Positions 7,986-15,472 of a stretch of 20,422 nucleotides of DNA are shown piece by piece (positions within the stretch are counted from its first letter, which is position 1; the number at the start of each line of letters is the position of its first letter). A model generated the notes under the pieces. It was given only the letters and a program-made list of their open reading frames with translations, had not been told where the DNA came from and did no database searches. The position numbers and the translations under genes were made by a program. The stretch comes from Bacteroidales bacterium M2 (GTDB lineage: Bacteria; Bacteroidota; Bacteroidia; Bacteroidales; Muribaculaceae): contig LUJM01000039.1 of NCBI GenBank assembly GCA_001689415.1, positions 1 to 20,422 of the forward strand. The letters run 5' to 3'.

Positions 7986-9374
7986 ATGGACAGCCTCTCT
8001 CAAGCCGTTGAAACAGCTCTCGGAGCAACAGATTCATCAGCCGACCGGCCCGAAAGCCCCGTCGGCGATGACCGTCGCCAGCAACAGGCGGCGGCAGTGA
8101 AACCCAAGAAACGCATCGACCACCACCTGTGGGGTACATACCTACTGCTGGTAATGATTGCGCTTATCGAACTGTTCTCGGCATCGGTACAGGAAATACG
8201 AGCCGACGATATTTTCAGCCCGCTAATCCGCCACGGGCGCTTCATCGCTGCCGGTCTGGCAGTGATGCTTGCGCTGCAATATATACACTACCGCTTCATT
8301 TTCAAGTTCATACCTCTGTATGTCATTTTCTCTGTAGGTATGATGGTTGCAGTGCGCGGCGGAGGCGAGGACATCAACGGCGCAGTACGCTCTATCACAA
8401 TCATGGGCACACCTGTGCTGCCGTCGGAATTTATGAAACTGGCTGTAGCCCTCGGCATGGCTTATATCCTTGCCAAAACCCAGATACGCGGCAAGCGCGA
8501 TGTGTCGTGGCTCGGATTGTGGATATGCCTCGGCTTCTTGCTCGGGTGCGCCGGGCTGCTGTTCTCGCAGGGTCTGTCAAATACGATTATCACCGTTGCC
8601 ATAGGCATGGCAATGATGTTTGTCGGCGGCATGGGCTGGAAGAAATTCGGCATCGCCGTCGGCATCGTGTGCATCCTCGGACTGTGCGGCTACAAGTATA
8701 AGACCACAGCCGAAGAAAACACCGAATTGTCGGCCCGTCAGGAACTTGTCAACAAGCTCAACCATGCCGAAATGGACACCGTAGGCGGTTCGGGCCGCGG
8801 TAAGGTGTGGAACAAACGCGTAGATAATTTCTACAGGCCCAATAAACACCTCGAAAAATTCAGCATCGACAACCAGCAGGAGCAGCTGAGCTATATCGCC
8901 CAGGCCCACGGCCACATATTCGGCGTCGGCCCCGGCAAATCGCGCGAGGCAGCCCGACTGCCATTGGCCTACTCCGACTATGTATTTGCAATCATCGTCG
9001 AGGAGCTCGGCCTTATCGGCGGCCTGTTCATACTGCTCATATATGTGTGGATTCTTGGCCGTAGCGCCAAACTGACGCTTCAGTTCAAGCATACCATGCC
9101 CGGTGTGTTAGTTATGGGCTGTGCCTTTGTGATTGTGTTCCAAGCCCTTTACCACATGGCAATTGTGTCGGGCGTGATACCGGTATCCGGCCAACCCTTG
9201 CCGCTGATTTCCAAGGGTGGCATATCGGTGATTGCCACATCGCTGACCTTTGGCGTGATGCTCAGCGTGGCAAGGCACGCCGTACACGTCACCGACAGCA
9301 AGCAGGCACAACGCATCGAGCACGACCTACTGCCCGAAAGCGCACAAAGCATCAACCCGGCGCTGCGCGACTGA
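7986..9374 (+). CDS. ftsW: Septal peptidoglycan polymerase FtsW (SEDS family)
   Basis: A multi-pass membrane glycosyltransferase that polymerises lipid II at the septum with FtsI. Family signs are P-S-E-F-M-K-L at 146-152, the Y-S-D-Y-V-F-A-I-I block with Asp331 at the place of the catalytic Asp, E-E-L-G, and the late G-V-I-P-V-S-G-Q-P-L-P-L-I-S motif (about 396-409) followed by K-G-G rather than the Y-G-G seen in many other phyla. About 45 hydrophilic residues rich in Asp, Gln and Ala precede the first membrane segment (about 50-68), making it longer at the N-terminus than many homologues. It is 25 bases from murD and is the last gene before the terminator. Confidence 0.95.
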   Translation: MDSLSQAVETALGATDSSADRPESPVGDDRRQQQAAAVKPKKRIDHHLWGTYLLLVMIALIELFSASVQEIRADDIFSPLIRHGRFIAAGLAVMLALQYIHYRFIFKFIPLYVIFSVGMMVAVRGGGEDINGAVRSITIMGTPVLPSEFMKLAVALGMAYILAKTQIRGKRDVSWLGLWICLGFLLGCAGLLFSQGLSNTIITVAIGMAMMFVGGMGWKKFGIAVGIVCILGLCGYKYKTTAEENTELSARQELVNKLNHAEMDTVGGSGRGKVWNKRVDNFYRPNKHLEKFSIDNQQEQLSYIAQAHGHIFGVGPGKSREAARLPLAYSDYVFAIIVEELGLIGGLFILLIYVWILGRSAKLTLQFKHTMPGVLVMGCAFVIVFQALYHMAIVSGVIPVSGQPLPLISKGGISVIATSLTFGVMLSVARHAVHVTDSKQAQRIEHDLLPESAQSINPALRD

Positions 9375-9392
9375 CGAAAAGATTATTATAAG

Positions 9393-9427
9393 AATGCCCG
9401 GCACACAAGGTTTGTGCCGGGCATTTT
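9393..9427 (+). terminator. Intrinsic terminator after ftsW
   Basis: A perfect 13-bp GC-rich stem (9393-9405 with 9413-9425) with a 7-base loop sits 18 bases after the ftsW stop and runs into TTTTATAA. It should end transcription of the first block. On the minus strand the stem is followed by CTTATAATAATCTTTT, so it may also help end the facing beta-barrel gene, though less well. Confidence 0.8.
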
Positions 9428-9442
9428 ATAATCTATATCATC

Positions 9443-9524
9443 TAAGTAACTCTTAAAAATCAGTTTATCTTATTAAGATTCACTATGTCTCGATATAGCT
9501 GCTGCGCTTTTTGCGAGTTACTTA
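9443..9524. repeat. Separated 10-bp inverted repeat
   Basis: TAAGTAACTC at 9443-9452 recurs inverted as GAGTTACTTA at 9515-9524, with 62 bases between. A small palindrome (ATCTTA-T-TAAGAT, 9467-9479) lies inside. The repeat sits between the ftsW terminator and the 3' end of the beta-barrel gene. It could be the base of a folded 3' untranslated region or a remnant of an insertion; neither is established. Confidence 0.45.
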
Positions 9525-9542
9525 CTTTTCAAGTGCATTTAA

Positions 9543-10127
9543 TCAGAATTCCACACCAAGGCCAAAGGTAAAATAAGCTCTGACTTTGTCCTTGCTGATA
9601 TAATTTGTCGGAGTTTGTACGCCGTCATATATTGGTCCAACTATTTCTTGTATGGAGTATGTCGTCAGAGACATGCCCAGATTAACATTGAACACGACAG
9701 ACCCCAGTCCTTTAAATCGATAACCTACCGAAGGTGCAATATATGCCCCTTTGTCCGGCTCGAAACTGTAGCCTAATCTAAGGTCGGCATATGGAGTGAA
9801 GCTTCCAAAGGCAAAATCCGCACGACCATCGGCATATACACTTACAAACCATGGCGAAGTCACTAAAGCCGCCCAAGAATACGGACCCTCGTTTTTTGAG
9901 CAATACTCAGCCATGACACCAATGCCGGCAAAAAACATATTGTTGACCTGGAATCCATGAGTTGTCGAAGCACCTGTGTAATAATTCGTTACTCCCTCAT
10001 TAGATCTGATGCTGTTGCTCCATTGCAGAAAGCCCCTATAACCACGCTCAGGACGCTCTGCAATTGCAGTCAGTGGCATAAATGCCACTAAGAGTAATAA
10101 TGATAGCTTATAAAAAAATCCCTTCAT
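9543..10127 (-). CDS. Putative outer-membrane beta-barrel protein
   Basis: I do not recognise a named family. The 194-residue product begins with a clear signal peptide (positive start, hydrophobic core about 8-20, likely cleavage after A-I-A near residue 23). The mature part of about 170 residues alternates polar and aromatic or hydrophobic residues, has many Gly, Tyr and Phe, and ends in Phe (F-G-L-G-V-E-F), the usual end of BAM-assembled barrels. The size would suit a small barrel of about eight strands, by inference. It is transcribed against its neighbours, between ftsW and murG, and its DNA looks more AT-rich than the flanking genes. This suggests later insertion or a lineage-specific gene. 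No link to division can be read from the sequence. Confidence 0.7.
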   Translation of the reverse strand: MKGFFYKLSLLLLVAFMPLTAIAERPERGYRGFLQWSNSIRSNEGVTNYYTGASTTHGFQVNNMFFAGIGVMAEYCSKNEGPYSWAALVTSPWFVSVYADGRADFAFGSFTPYADLRLGYSFEPDKGAYIAPSVGYRFKGLGSVVFNVNLGMSLTTYSIQEIVGPIYDGVQTPTNYISKDKVRAYFTFGLGVEF

Positions 10128-10166
10128 TGATATTAATTTTTAGGGTTGAAATAGAATACGACATCG

Positions 10167-10174
10167 CAAAAGTA
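10167..10174 (-). promoter_or_regulatory. Possible -7 box of the beta-barrel gene
   Basis: On the minus strand this reads TACTTTTG, a full match to TAnnTTTG, about 40 bases before the ATG, predicting a start near 10161 and a leader of about 34 bases. The -33 position reads T-rich (TTTTTA) rather than TTTG, so the promoter is incomplete by consensus and may be weak or need an activator. Confidence 0.4.
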
Positions 10175-10314
10175 ATAAAATATTTAAATATGTAAAAATT
10201 TTCTAATTGAAAAAGATATATTAATTAATGTTAATATTTTACATCAATTTATCGTCAACATTTCAAGCATAATTTTGTTTAATATATGACAATTCATGAT
10301 AGCAAAATTTATTA

Positions 10315-10338
10315 GCAATTTACATTTGTAAAATTTGC
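10315..10338. promoter_or_regulatory. Operator-like inverted repeat over the murG promoter
   Basis: TTTACA-TT-TGTAAA (10319-10332) is a perfect 6-bp inverted repeat, flanked by GCAA on the left and TTGC on the right, the right side offset by two bases. It overlaps the -33 box of the murG promoter (10334-10337), where a regulator could act. AT-rich DNA makes short palindromes common, so this is tentative. Confidence 0.3.
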
Positions 10339-10365
10339 CAAGCACTATAAAAATAACTAATTTTG
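10334..10365 (+). promoter_or_regulatory. Promoter of the second dcw block (murG onward)
   Basis: TTTG at 10334-10337 and TAATTTTG at 10358-10365 with a 20-base spacer match the Bacteroidota pattern exactly. The predicted start is near 10371, giving a leader of about 29 bases before murG. With the terminator after ftsW and the opposing gene between, this promoter is needed to express murG to ftsZ. Confidence 0.65.
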
Positions 10366-10399
10366 CTATTCTAAACAACAAACAAAGAACTCACACATA

Positions 10400-11512
10400 A
10401 TGAGAATACTCATAAGCGGCGGTGGCACCGGAGGCCACATCTTTCCGGCGCTATCGATAGCCGACGCAATCAAACGTCGCGACCCCAATGCAGAAATATT
10501 ATTTGTAGGCGCACAGGACCGTATGGAAATGGAGCGCGTACCTGCCGCGGGCTACGAAATCGTAGGCCTGCCGGTGAGTGGTTTCGACCGCAAAAAGCTT
10601 TGGCGTAACGTTGGAGTGCTTATCCGACTTTGGAAGAGCATACGCCTTGCCCGAAAGGTAGTACGCGAGTTCAAACCCGACATCGCAATCGGTGTCGGCG
10701 GGTATGCCTCCGGCCCCACCCTCAAGGCAGCCCAGCGAGCAGGCGTACCGACCCTGCTGCAAGAGCAGAATTCTTATGCCGGAGTTACAAACAAACTTCT
10801 CACAGCCGGAGCCGAAGCCATATGTGTGGCATACCCGGGCATGGAAAAATTCTTCCCTGCCGACAAAATCGTGATGACCGGCAACCCGGTTCGCAAGGCT
10901 CTTTTCGAGTGCCCCCTATCGCAGCAAGAGGCTAAAAAAGCTCTCGGTTTCGACACCGACAAGCCTCTCGTGCTTATCGTAGGCGGCAGCCTCGGCGCAC
11001 GCACCCTCAACCGCACCGTGATACAGGCTATGGCCGACGGTCGCGCAGCCCGAGCACCGTTTAACGTACTGTGGCAGACGGGTAAGTCGGGCTATCTCGA
11101 CAGCCTCGACCAGTTCCATAAATACAATCCGTCCAACATACGCTGCGTAGAGTTTATCAGCGACATGGCCGAGGCCTATCGCGCCGCCGACCTTGTTGTA
11201 GCACGAGCCGGAGCCGGTACTATCAGCGAGCTCGAACTCCTTGGCAAGCCCTCGATACTGGTCCCCTCGCCCAATGTTGCCGAAGACCACCAGAGGCACA
11301 ATGCCGAAGCCCTCGCACTGCGCGGTGCGGCAGGCATGGTACTCGATGCCGATGCCATTGAAGACCTGTGGCGGCAGGCTGCAGTTACTGTCGAAAACCC
11401 CGAGACCCTGCGTCTGCTCAGCGAAAACATATTGAAAATGGCTTTGCCCGATGCAGACGACAAGATCGTAGACAAGGTTTTCGAAATCGTTGCCTCAAGG
11501 CAAAATCAATAA
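10400..11512 (+). CDS. murG: Lipid II synthase MurG (UDP-GlcNAc transferase)
   Basis: Adds GlcNAc from UDP-GlcNAc to lipid I, making lipid II at the inner face of the cytoplasmic membrane. The 370-residue GT-B enzyme shows GGGTGGH at 7-13, the G-V-G-G-Y-A-S-G-P block at about 98-106, Q-E-Q-N-S-Y-A-G at 121-128, GGSLGAR at 195-201, and R-A-G-A-G-T-I-S-E-L at 269-278. A conserved D-H-Q and N-A follow at about 296-302. Start and length are normal. It is the first gene of the second block, with its own promoter, whereas in related genomes it usually follows ftsW directly. Confidence 0.97.
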   Translation: MRILISGGGTGGHIFPALSIADAIKRRDPNAEILFVGAQDRMEMERVPAAGYEIVGLPVSGFDRKKLWRNVGVLIRLWKSIRLARKVVREFKPDIAIGVGGYASGPTLKAAQRAGVPTLLQEQNSYAGVTNKLLTAGAEAICVAYPGMEKFFPADKIVMTGNPVRKALFECPLSQQEAKKALGFDTDKPLVLIVGGSLGARTLNRTVIQAMADGRAARAPFNVLWQTGKSGYLDSLDQFHKYNPSNIRCVEFISDMAEAYRAADLVVARAGAGTISELELLGKPSILVPSPNVAEDHQRHNAEALALRGAAGMVLDADAIEDLWRQAAVTVENPETLRLLSENILKMALPDADDKIVDKVFEIVASRQNQ

Positions 11513-11516
11513 GCGC

Positions 11517-11548
11517 CGGCCCCGGTCGCCGATTCTCTACCGGGGCTG
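11517..11548 (+). promoter_or_regulatory. Intercistronic stem-loop between murG and murC
   Basis: A GC-rich stem of 8 perfect pairs (GCCCCGGT at 11519-11526 with ACCGGGGC at 11539-11546), extendable to 10 pairs with one G-U, closes a 12-base loop. It begins 4 bases after the murG stop and ends about 36 bases before the murC GTG. No T-run follows, so it is unlikely to be a full terminator. An mRNA-processing or 3'-end stabilising element is more likely, by inference. Confidence 0.6.
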
Positions 11549-11584
11549 TACAGCGCAATCCAATCATTAGCTAAACCTCAGAAA

Positions 11585-12946
11585 GTGAAAAGAGTATATT
11601 TTGTAGGCATAGGCGGCATAGGTATGGCCGCACTTGCCCGATATTATAAATCCAAGGGGCTGCCGGTGGCCGGTTACGACCGCACAGAAAGCGCCCTTAC
11701 CGACGAACTCGTAGCCGAAGGCATCACCGTGAGCTATGCCGACAGCATGGACGCCGTGCCACAGGAGTACCGCGACCCCCAAGATACCTTAGTGGTATAC
11801 ACCCCTGCCATTCCCGCCGAGAATGTGCCTCTTACATTCTTCCGCGAGGGCGGATTCGAACTTTACAAACGAGCCCGCGTGCTCGGCAGCGTCACACGCG
11901 ACAGCAAAAGCCTCTGCTTCTCAGGCACACATGGCAAGACCACAACCTCGTCGATGGCAGCGCACATCATGCATTGCGGCCCGGTAGGGTGCAACGCCTT
12001 CCTGGGCGGCATACTCAAGGGCTACAACAGCAACCTCATCCTGAGCGCCACTTCGCCCTACAGCGTTGTCGAAGCCGACGAGTACGACCGTTCGTTCCAC
12101 CAGCTCACCCCCTACATAGCAATCGTCAACGCCACCGATCCCGACCACCTCGACATCTACGGCACCGAAGAGGCATACCTCGAGAGCTTCGCCCATTTCA
12201 CAGAACTGATACGCCCCGACGGCTACCTGCTCATGCGCACAGGACTCAAACTTAAGCCACGCACACCGGCAGGAGTAAAAACATATACCTTCGGCCGCAA
12301 CGACGGCGATTTCCATGCCGCCAACGTACGCACCGGCAACGGCACTATCATATTCGACTTCGTTCACCCCGAAGGAGTTATTACCGATATTGAATTGGGA
12401 GTGCCAGTCGACATCAATATCGACAATGCCGTATCGGCTCTCGGCGCAGTATGGCTCACCGGCACACTAAGCGACGAACTCGCCCGGAGCGCCATGAAGA
12501 GCTATCCCGGAGTAGAACGCCGATTCGAATTCCACCTCAAGGAAGAGGGCCGGGCAATAATCGACGACTACGCGCACCACCCCGACGAACTGAGCCGCAG
12601 CATCGCCTCGGTACGCGCGTTGTACCCCGGCAAGACCCTCACTGTTGCATTCCAACCTCATCTCTACAGCCGCACCCGCGACTTTGCCGACGAATTTGCC
12701 CAGGCCCTTTCGGCAGCCGACGAAGTGATGCTTGTAGACCTATACCCGGCTCGCGAGAAACCCATACCCGGCATCAGCTCCAAAACAATATACGACAAAG
12801 TCAAATGCGAAAAAAAATCGTTGATTTCAAAAGAAGATTTTGTCAATACAATGAAAAATCGTAACTTTGAAATCCTTTTGACCGTCGGTGCCGGCGACCT
12901 CAATCTCTTCACCGCTAAGCTGGCAAACGAAGTCAAAGCCCAATAA
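11585..12946 (+). CDS. murC: UDP-MurNAc:L-alanine ligase MurC
   Basis: Adds L-alanine to UDP-MurNAc with ATP, the first peptide step. It starts with GTG at 11585; the next in-frame ATG (residue 14) would remove the nucleotide-binding G-I-G-G-I-G-M motif (8-14), so GTG is preferred. The 453-residue protein has the P-loop GTHGKTT at 114-120, D-E-Y-D-R-S-F-H at 165-172, ATDPDHLD at 183-190, E-R-R-F-E (start of the C-terminal domain), D-D-Y-A-H-H-P, and Y-S-R-T-R. Length is normal. A GTG start and a 72-base gap with a stem-loop set it apart from the tight spacing of the other genes. Confidence 0.96.
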   Translation: MKRVYFVGIGGIGMAALARYYKSKGLPVAGYDRTESALTDELVAEGITVSYADSMDAVPQEYRDPQDTLVVYTPAIPAENVPLTFFREGGFELYKRARVLGSVTRDSKSLCFSGTHGKTTTSSMAAHIMHCGPVGCNAFLGGILKGYNSNLILSATSPYSVVEADEYDRSFHQLTPYIAIVNATDPDHLDIYGTEEAYLESFAHFTELIRPDGYLLMRTGLKLKPRTPAGVKTYTFGRNDGDFHAANVRTGNGTIIFDFVHPEGVITDIELGVPVDINIDNAVSALGAVWLTGTLSDELARSAMKSYPGVERRFEFHLKEEGRAIIDDYAHHPDELSRSIASVRALYPGKTLTVAFQPHLYSRTRDFADEFAQALSAADEVMLVDLYPAREKPIPGISSKTIYDKVKCEKKSLISKEDFVNTMKNRNFEILLTVGAGDLNLFTAKLANEVKAQ

Positions 12947-12961
12947 TAGCCCAATTCGACG

Positions 12962-13807
12962 ATGAGCAAGAAGTCTGTGATAATGTGTGTGCTGACAATC
13001 GTTATGGTTGCCTATATCTGCTTTGCGCTGCCACTGACAGCGCGAATGGCACATGCCGACCATATCACAGGAATGACAGTAAAGCTCAGCGACCCCAACT
13101 CGCGATTTGTCAACACCGCCGATGTCATAGCCGAGTGCGGCCTCGACCCGTCGCAGCTAACCGACAGTATCCGGTGCACTTTCGACCTCAACGCCCTCGA
13201 GAACCGTCTTTTGTCGAGCGACAAGCTCCAGGATGCCAACGTCACGCTCCGTAGCGACGGCCGCATATACGTAGATGTAACGCCGATGGTACCCGTAGCA
13301 AGGGTTTTCGACCCCAAGGAAGCATCTTACTACATCAATTCCACCGGCAAGCGGATTAAGGCCGAACTGCGCTACCATATCGACGTACCGGTGCTTGTAG
13401 GCAGATTCGACAGCATTCACCCGGCCAAACGCCTTCTTCCCTTGCTCGACAAGATAGCAAACGATGCCGGCATAGGCTCAATGGTAGCGACAGTTACACA
13501 AGAGCCCGACGGCAACATCATACTCATCCCCACAATCGTCGGCCATGTAATCAATTTCGGCGATACCTCAATGGTCGAAGACAAATTCGACCGTCTACGC
13601 CGGTTCTACCGCCACGTTTCCCCCACAAGGGGTTGGGAAGCCTACGACACTATCGCCGTCAAATGGCGAGGACGAGTAGTGGCCACAAGGCGTAACAAAG
13701 CCCTCACGCCACCACCGATTCCCACCGTAGAGGAAACCACCGGCGAGCTCGATATCGACAACAACGAGCCACTACCGGGCGACAGCATCTCTCACTCTAA
13801 CAATTAA
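12962..13807 (+). CDS. ftsQ: Cell division protein FtsQ
   Basis: A bitopic division protein that links the cytoplasmic ring to FtsL and the septal synthases. The 281-residue product has a very short cytoplasmic tail, one membrane segment at about 6-24, a POTRA-like domain (about 36-116) and a beta domain ending in Y-D-T-I-A-V-K-W (228-235), similar to the conserved strand of FtsQ. The last 35 or so residues are hydrophilic, Pro- and acid-rich, and probably disordered. Conservation is weak across phyla, and the assignment depends partly on its place between murC and ftsA (gaps of 15 and 12 bases). Confidence 0.9.
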   Translation: MSKKSVIMCVLTIVMVAYICFALPLTARMAHADHITGMTVKLSDPNSRFVNTADVIAECGLDPSQLTDSIRCTFDLNALENRLLSSDKLQDANVTLRSDGRIYVDVTPMVPVARVFDPKEASYYINSTGKRIKAELRYHIDVPVLVGRFDSIHPAKRLLPLLDKIANDAGIGSMVATVTQEPDGNIILIPTIVGHVINFGDTSMVEDKFDRLRRFYRHVSPTRGWEAYDTIAVKWRGRVVATRRNKALTPPPIPTVEETTGELDIDNNEPLPGDSISHSNN

Positions 13808-13819
13808 TCATCCACAGCT

Positions 13820-15436
13820 ATGGAACCCAAGACAATAGTAGCAATCGAAATAGCCTCGTCGAAAATCAAAGGCGCAGCAGGCAACGTCGGCCCCGACGGC
13901 CGGATTACAGTCCTGGCTGTCGAAGAAATCGCCGGGCTCAACAACGTGCGCTATGGCCGTGTGCAGAATATCCGCGAAGTATCGGCAGCGGTCAACGAAA
14001 TCATACGCCGCCTCGAAAATGCCCCCGGCATCAAGCCCCGCAAGGTACGCGCTCTCGCTGTTTCGCTCGGAGGACGTTCGCTATCAGGCGCTCCGGCACA
14101 GGCAGCACAAAAATTTCCAAAGGAATGCGAAATTACCGAGCGCCAGGTCGAACGCCTCGCATTTGAGGCTACTCACGACTTCATGGGCGACAAGAATATC
14201 GAAGCCACCGTGCCTCGAATTTTCTATGTCAACAATGCCGCCGTACGCAGGCCTGTAGGCACTTTCGGCGAAAGTTTCCGTGGCGAATTTGTCATGATCA
14301 CCTGCGGCAAGGAGACACGCCAGAACCTCGACCGCATCAAATACGATACAATCGACCCCGGCAAGGTAACATATATCATACGCCCCACCGCCGTTGCCGA
14401 CCTTGTACTCACCCCCGACGAAAAGGAACTCGGCACCGCGCTCGTAGATATCGGCGCCGAAACAACCACAGTAGCGGTGTACAAAGAGGGAACTCTCGCC
14501 TTTGTATGCACCATACCCATGGGTGCGCGTCTGATTACCTTCGACCTCACTTCGGGATTCAACATCACCGAGGAAGCAGCCGAGGCCATGAAGATTGCCT
14601 ATGCCGCCAAAGCCGAGGTCAACGATGCCGAACACGTAGCGGCATATGTCAACTCACGCGCCGGAGAAATTGCGGCAAACGTACTCGCACAGCTCAACGC
14701 TGCCGGATATAACGCGCAGACACTCAATAAAATCGTACTCACCGGCGGTGGTTCGCACATACCGGCCTTCGCCGCACAGCTTACCGCCCAGGGCAAGATG
14801 CCGACCCGCTTTGCCGAGATGCCACGCGATATAGCATTCCGCGTAGCCGGTCGCAATACCCCCGACAATATCGACATCATCGCGCTCCTCATGGCAGGTG
14901 TGCGTAAAATCGAAGAAAGCTGTCTGACACCACTCGCTCCCCCGGCTCCCCCGGTTACAGTATTCGAGGAAGAACAGAAGCCCGACGCAGCCGAGCCCGA
15001 ACAGGTCGACGACGAACCCGAAGCAAGGGTAGAAAACGTGCAGGAAAACGTGACCGAAATCTACACACCCGGCACCGGAGGCCGACGCGTAGTCAACGAG
15101 AACGACCCCGACATATTCGACGACGACCCCGACGAAGAAATACGGGCAGAGGAGCGCCCCAAACGCACATTCTCGATTTTCGGACGTCGCAAAAAAGAGC
15201 AGCCAAGGGCCGAACACCACCAGCGCCGCAACAGTGAGCCGATATACAACGACCCCGAGGGCGAAGACCCCTTCGGAGCATCGGAGGAAGACCCTTACGA
15301 AGAATACGAAGACAACAACCGCAACCGCACAGAGCGTGCCGGCGACGCCATAAACAATCTCCGCGACAAATTCTGCAAGCTTTTCTCTTCGGCAAACGCA
15401 GAAGAAGAAGAAAACGCCGACGCAGACGACTATTAA
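13820..15436 (+). CDS. ftsA: Cell division protein FtsA with long acidic C-terminal extension
   Basis: Actin-like ATPase that ties FtsZ filaments to the membrane and recruits later division proteins. The 538-residue chain starts with the actin-fold phosphate loop (I-V-A-I-E-I-A-S-S-K, about 6-15), has the second phosphate loop V-D-I-G-A-E-T-T at 209-216 and the adenosine motif L-T-G-G-G-S-H at 307-313. The fold ends near 370. It is followed by a long Glu, Asp, Pro and Asn-rich linker (about 371-503) with a basic patch R-T-F-S-I-F-G-R-R-K-K (449-459). A likely amphipathic membrane helix lies at about 505-524 and an acidic tail after it. Classical FtsA is about 420 residues, so the tail is an extension. 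Confidence 0.95.
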   Translation: MEPKTIVAIEIASSKIKGAAGNVGPDGRITVLAVEEIAGLNNVRYGRVQNIREVSAAVNEIIRRLENAPGIKPRKVRALAVSLGGRSLSGAPAQAAQKFPKECEITERQVERLAFEATHDFMGDKNIEATVPRIFYVNNAAVRRPVGTFGESFRGEFVMITCGKETRQNLDRIKYDTIDPGKVTYIIRPTAVADLVLTPDEKELGTALVDIGAETTTVAVYKEGTLAFVCTIPMGARLITFDLTSGFNITEEAAEAMKIAYAAKAEVNDAEHVAAYVNSRAGEIAANVLAQLNAAGYNAQTLNKIVLTGGGSHIPAFAAQLTAQGKMPTRFAEMPRDIAFRVAGRNTPDNIDIIALLMAGVRKIEESCLTPLAPPAPPVTVFEEEQKPDAAEPEQVDDEPEARVENVQENVTEIYTPGTGGRRVVNENDPDIFDDDPDEEIRAEERPKRTFSIFGRRKKEQPRAEHHQRRNSEPIYNDPEGEDPFGASEEDPYEEYEDNNRNRTERAGDAINNLRDKFCKLFSSANAEEEENADADDY

Positions 15437-15472
15437 CGGACTTATATTCCGACAAAAACACAAGCAAGACAG

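Larger units (their letters stand above)
10128..10399. other. AT-rich divergent intergenic region
   Basis: 272 bases between the beta-barrel gene and murG, very AT-rich, with no plausible gene. It contains the weak leftward promoter at 10167-10174, three rightward TAnnTTTG boxes (10270-10277, 10321-10328, 10358-10365) and an inverted repeat at 10315-10338. Only the last box has a well-spaced -33 element. Confidence 0.65.

Noticed and set aside
14654..15463. Minus-strand open frame (269 codons) opposite the ftsA tail
   Set aside because: Its strings of Val, Phe and Cys arise from reading the acidic Glu/Asp codons of FtsA backwards; no domain is seen.
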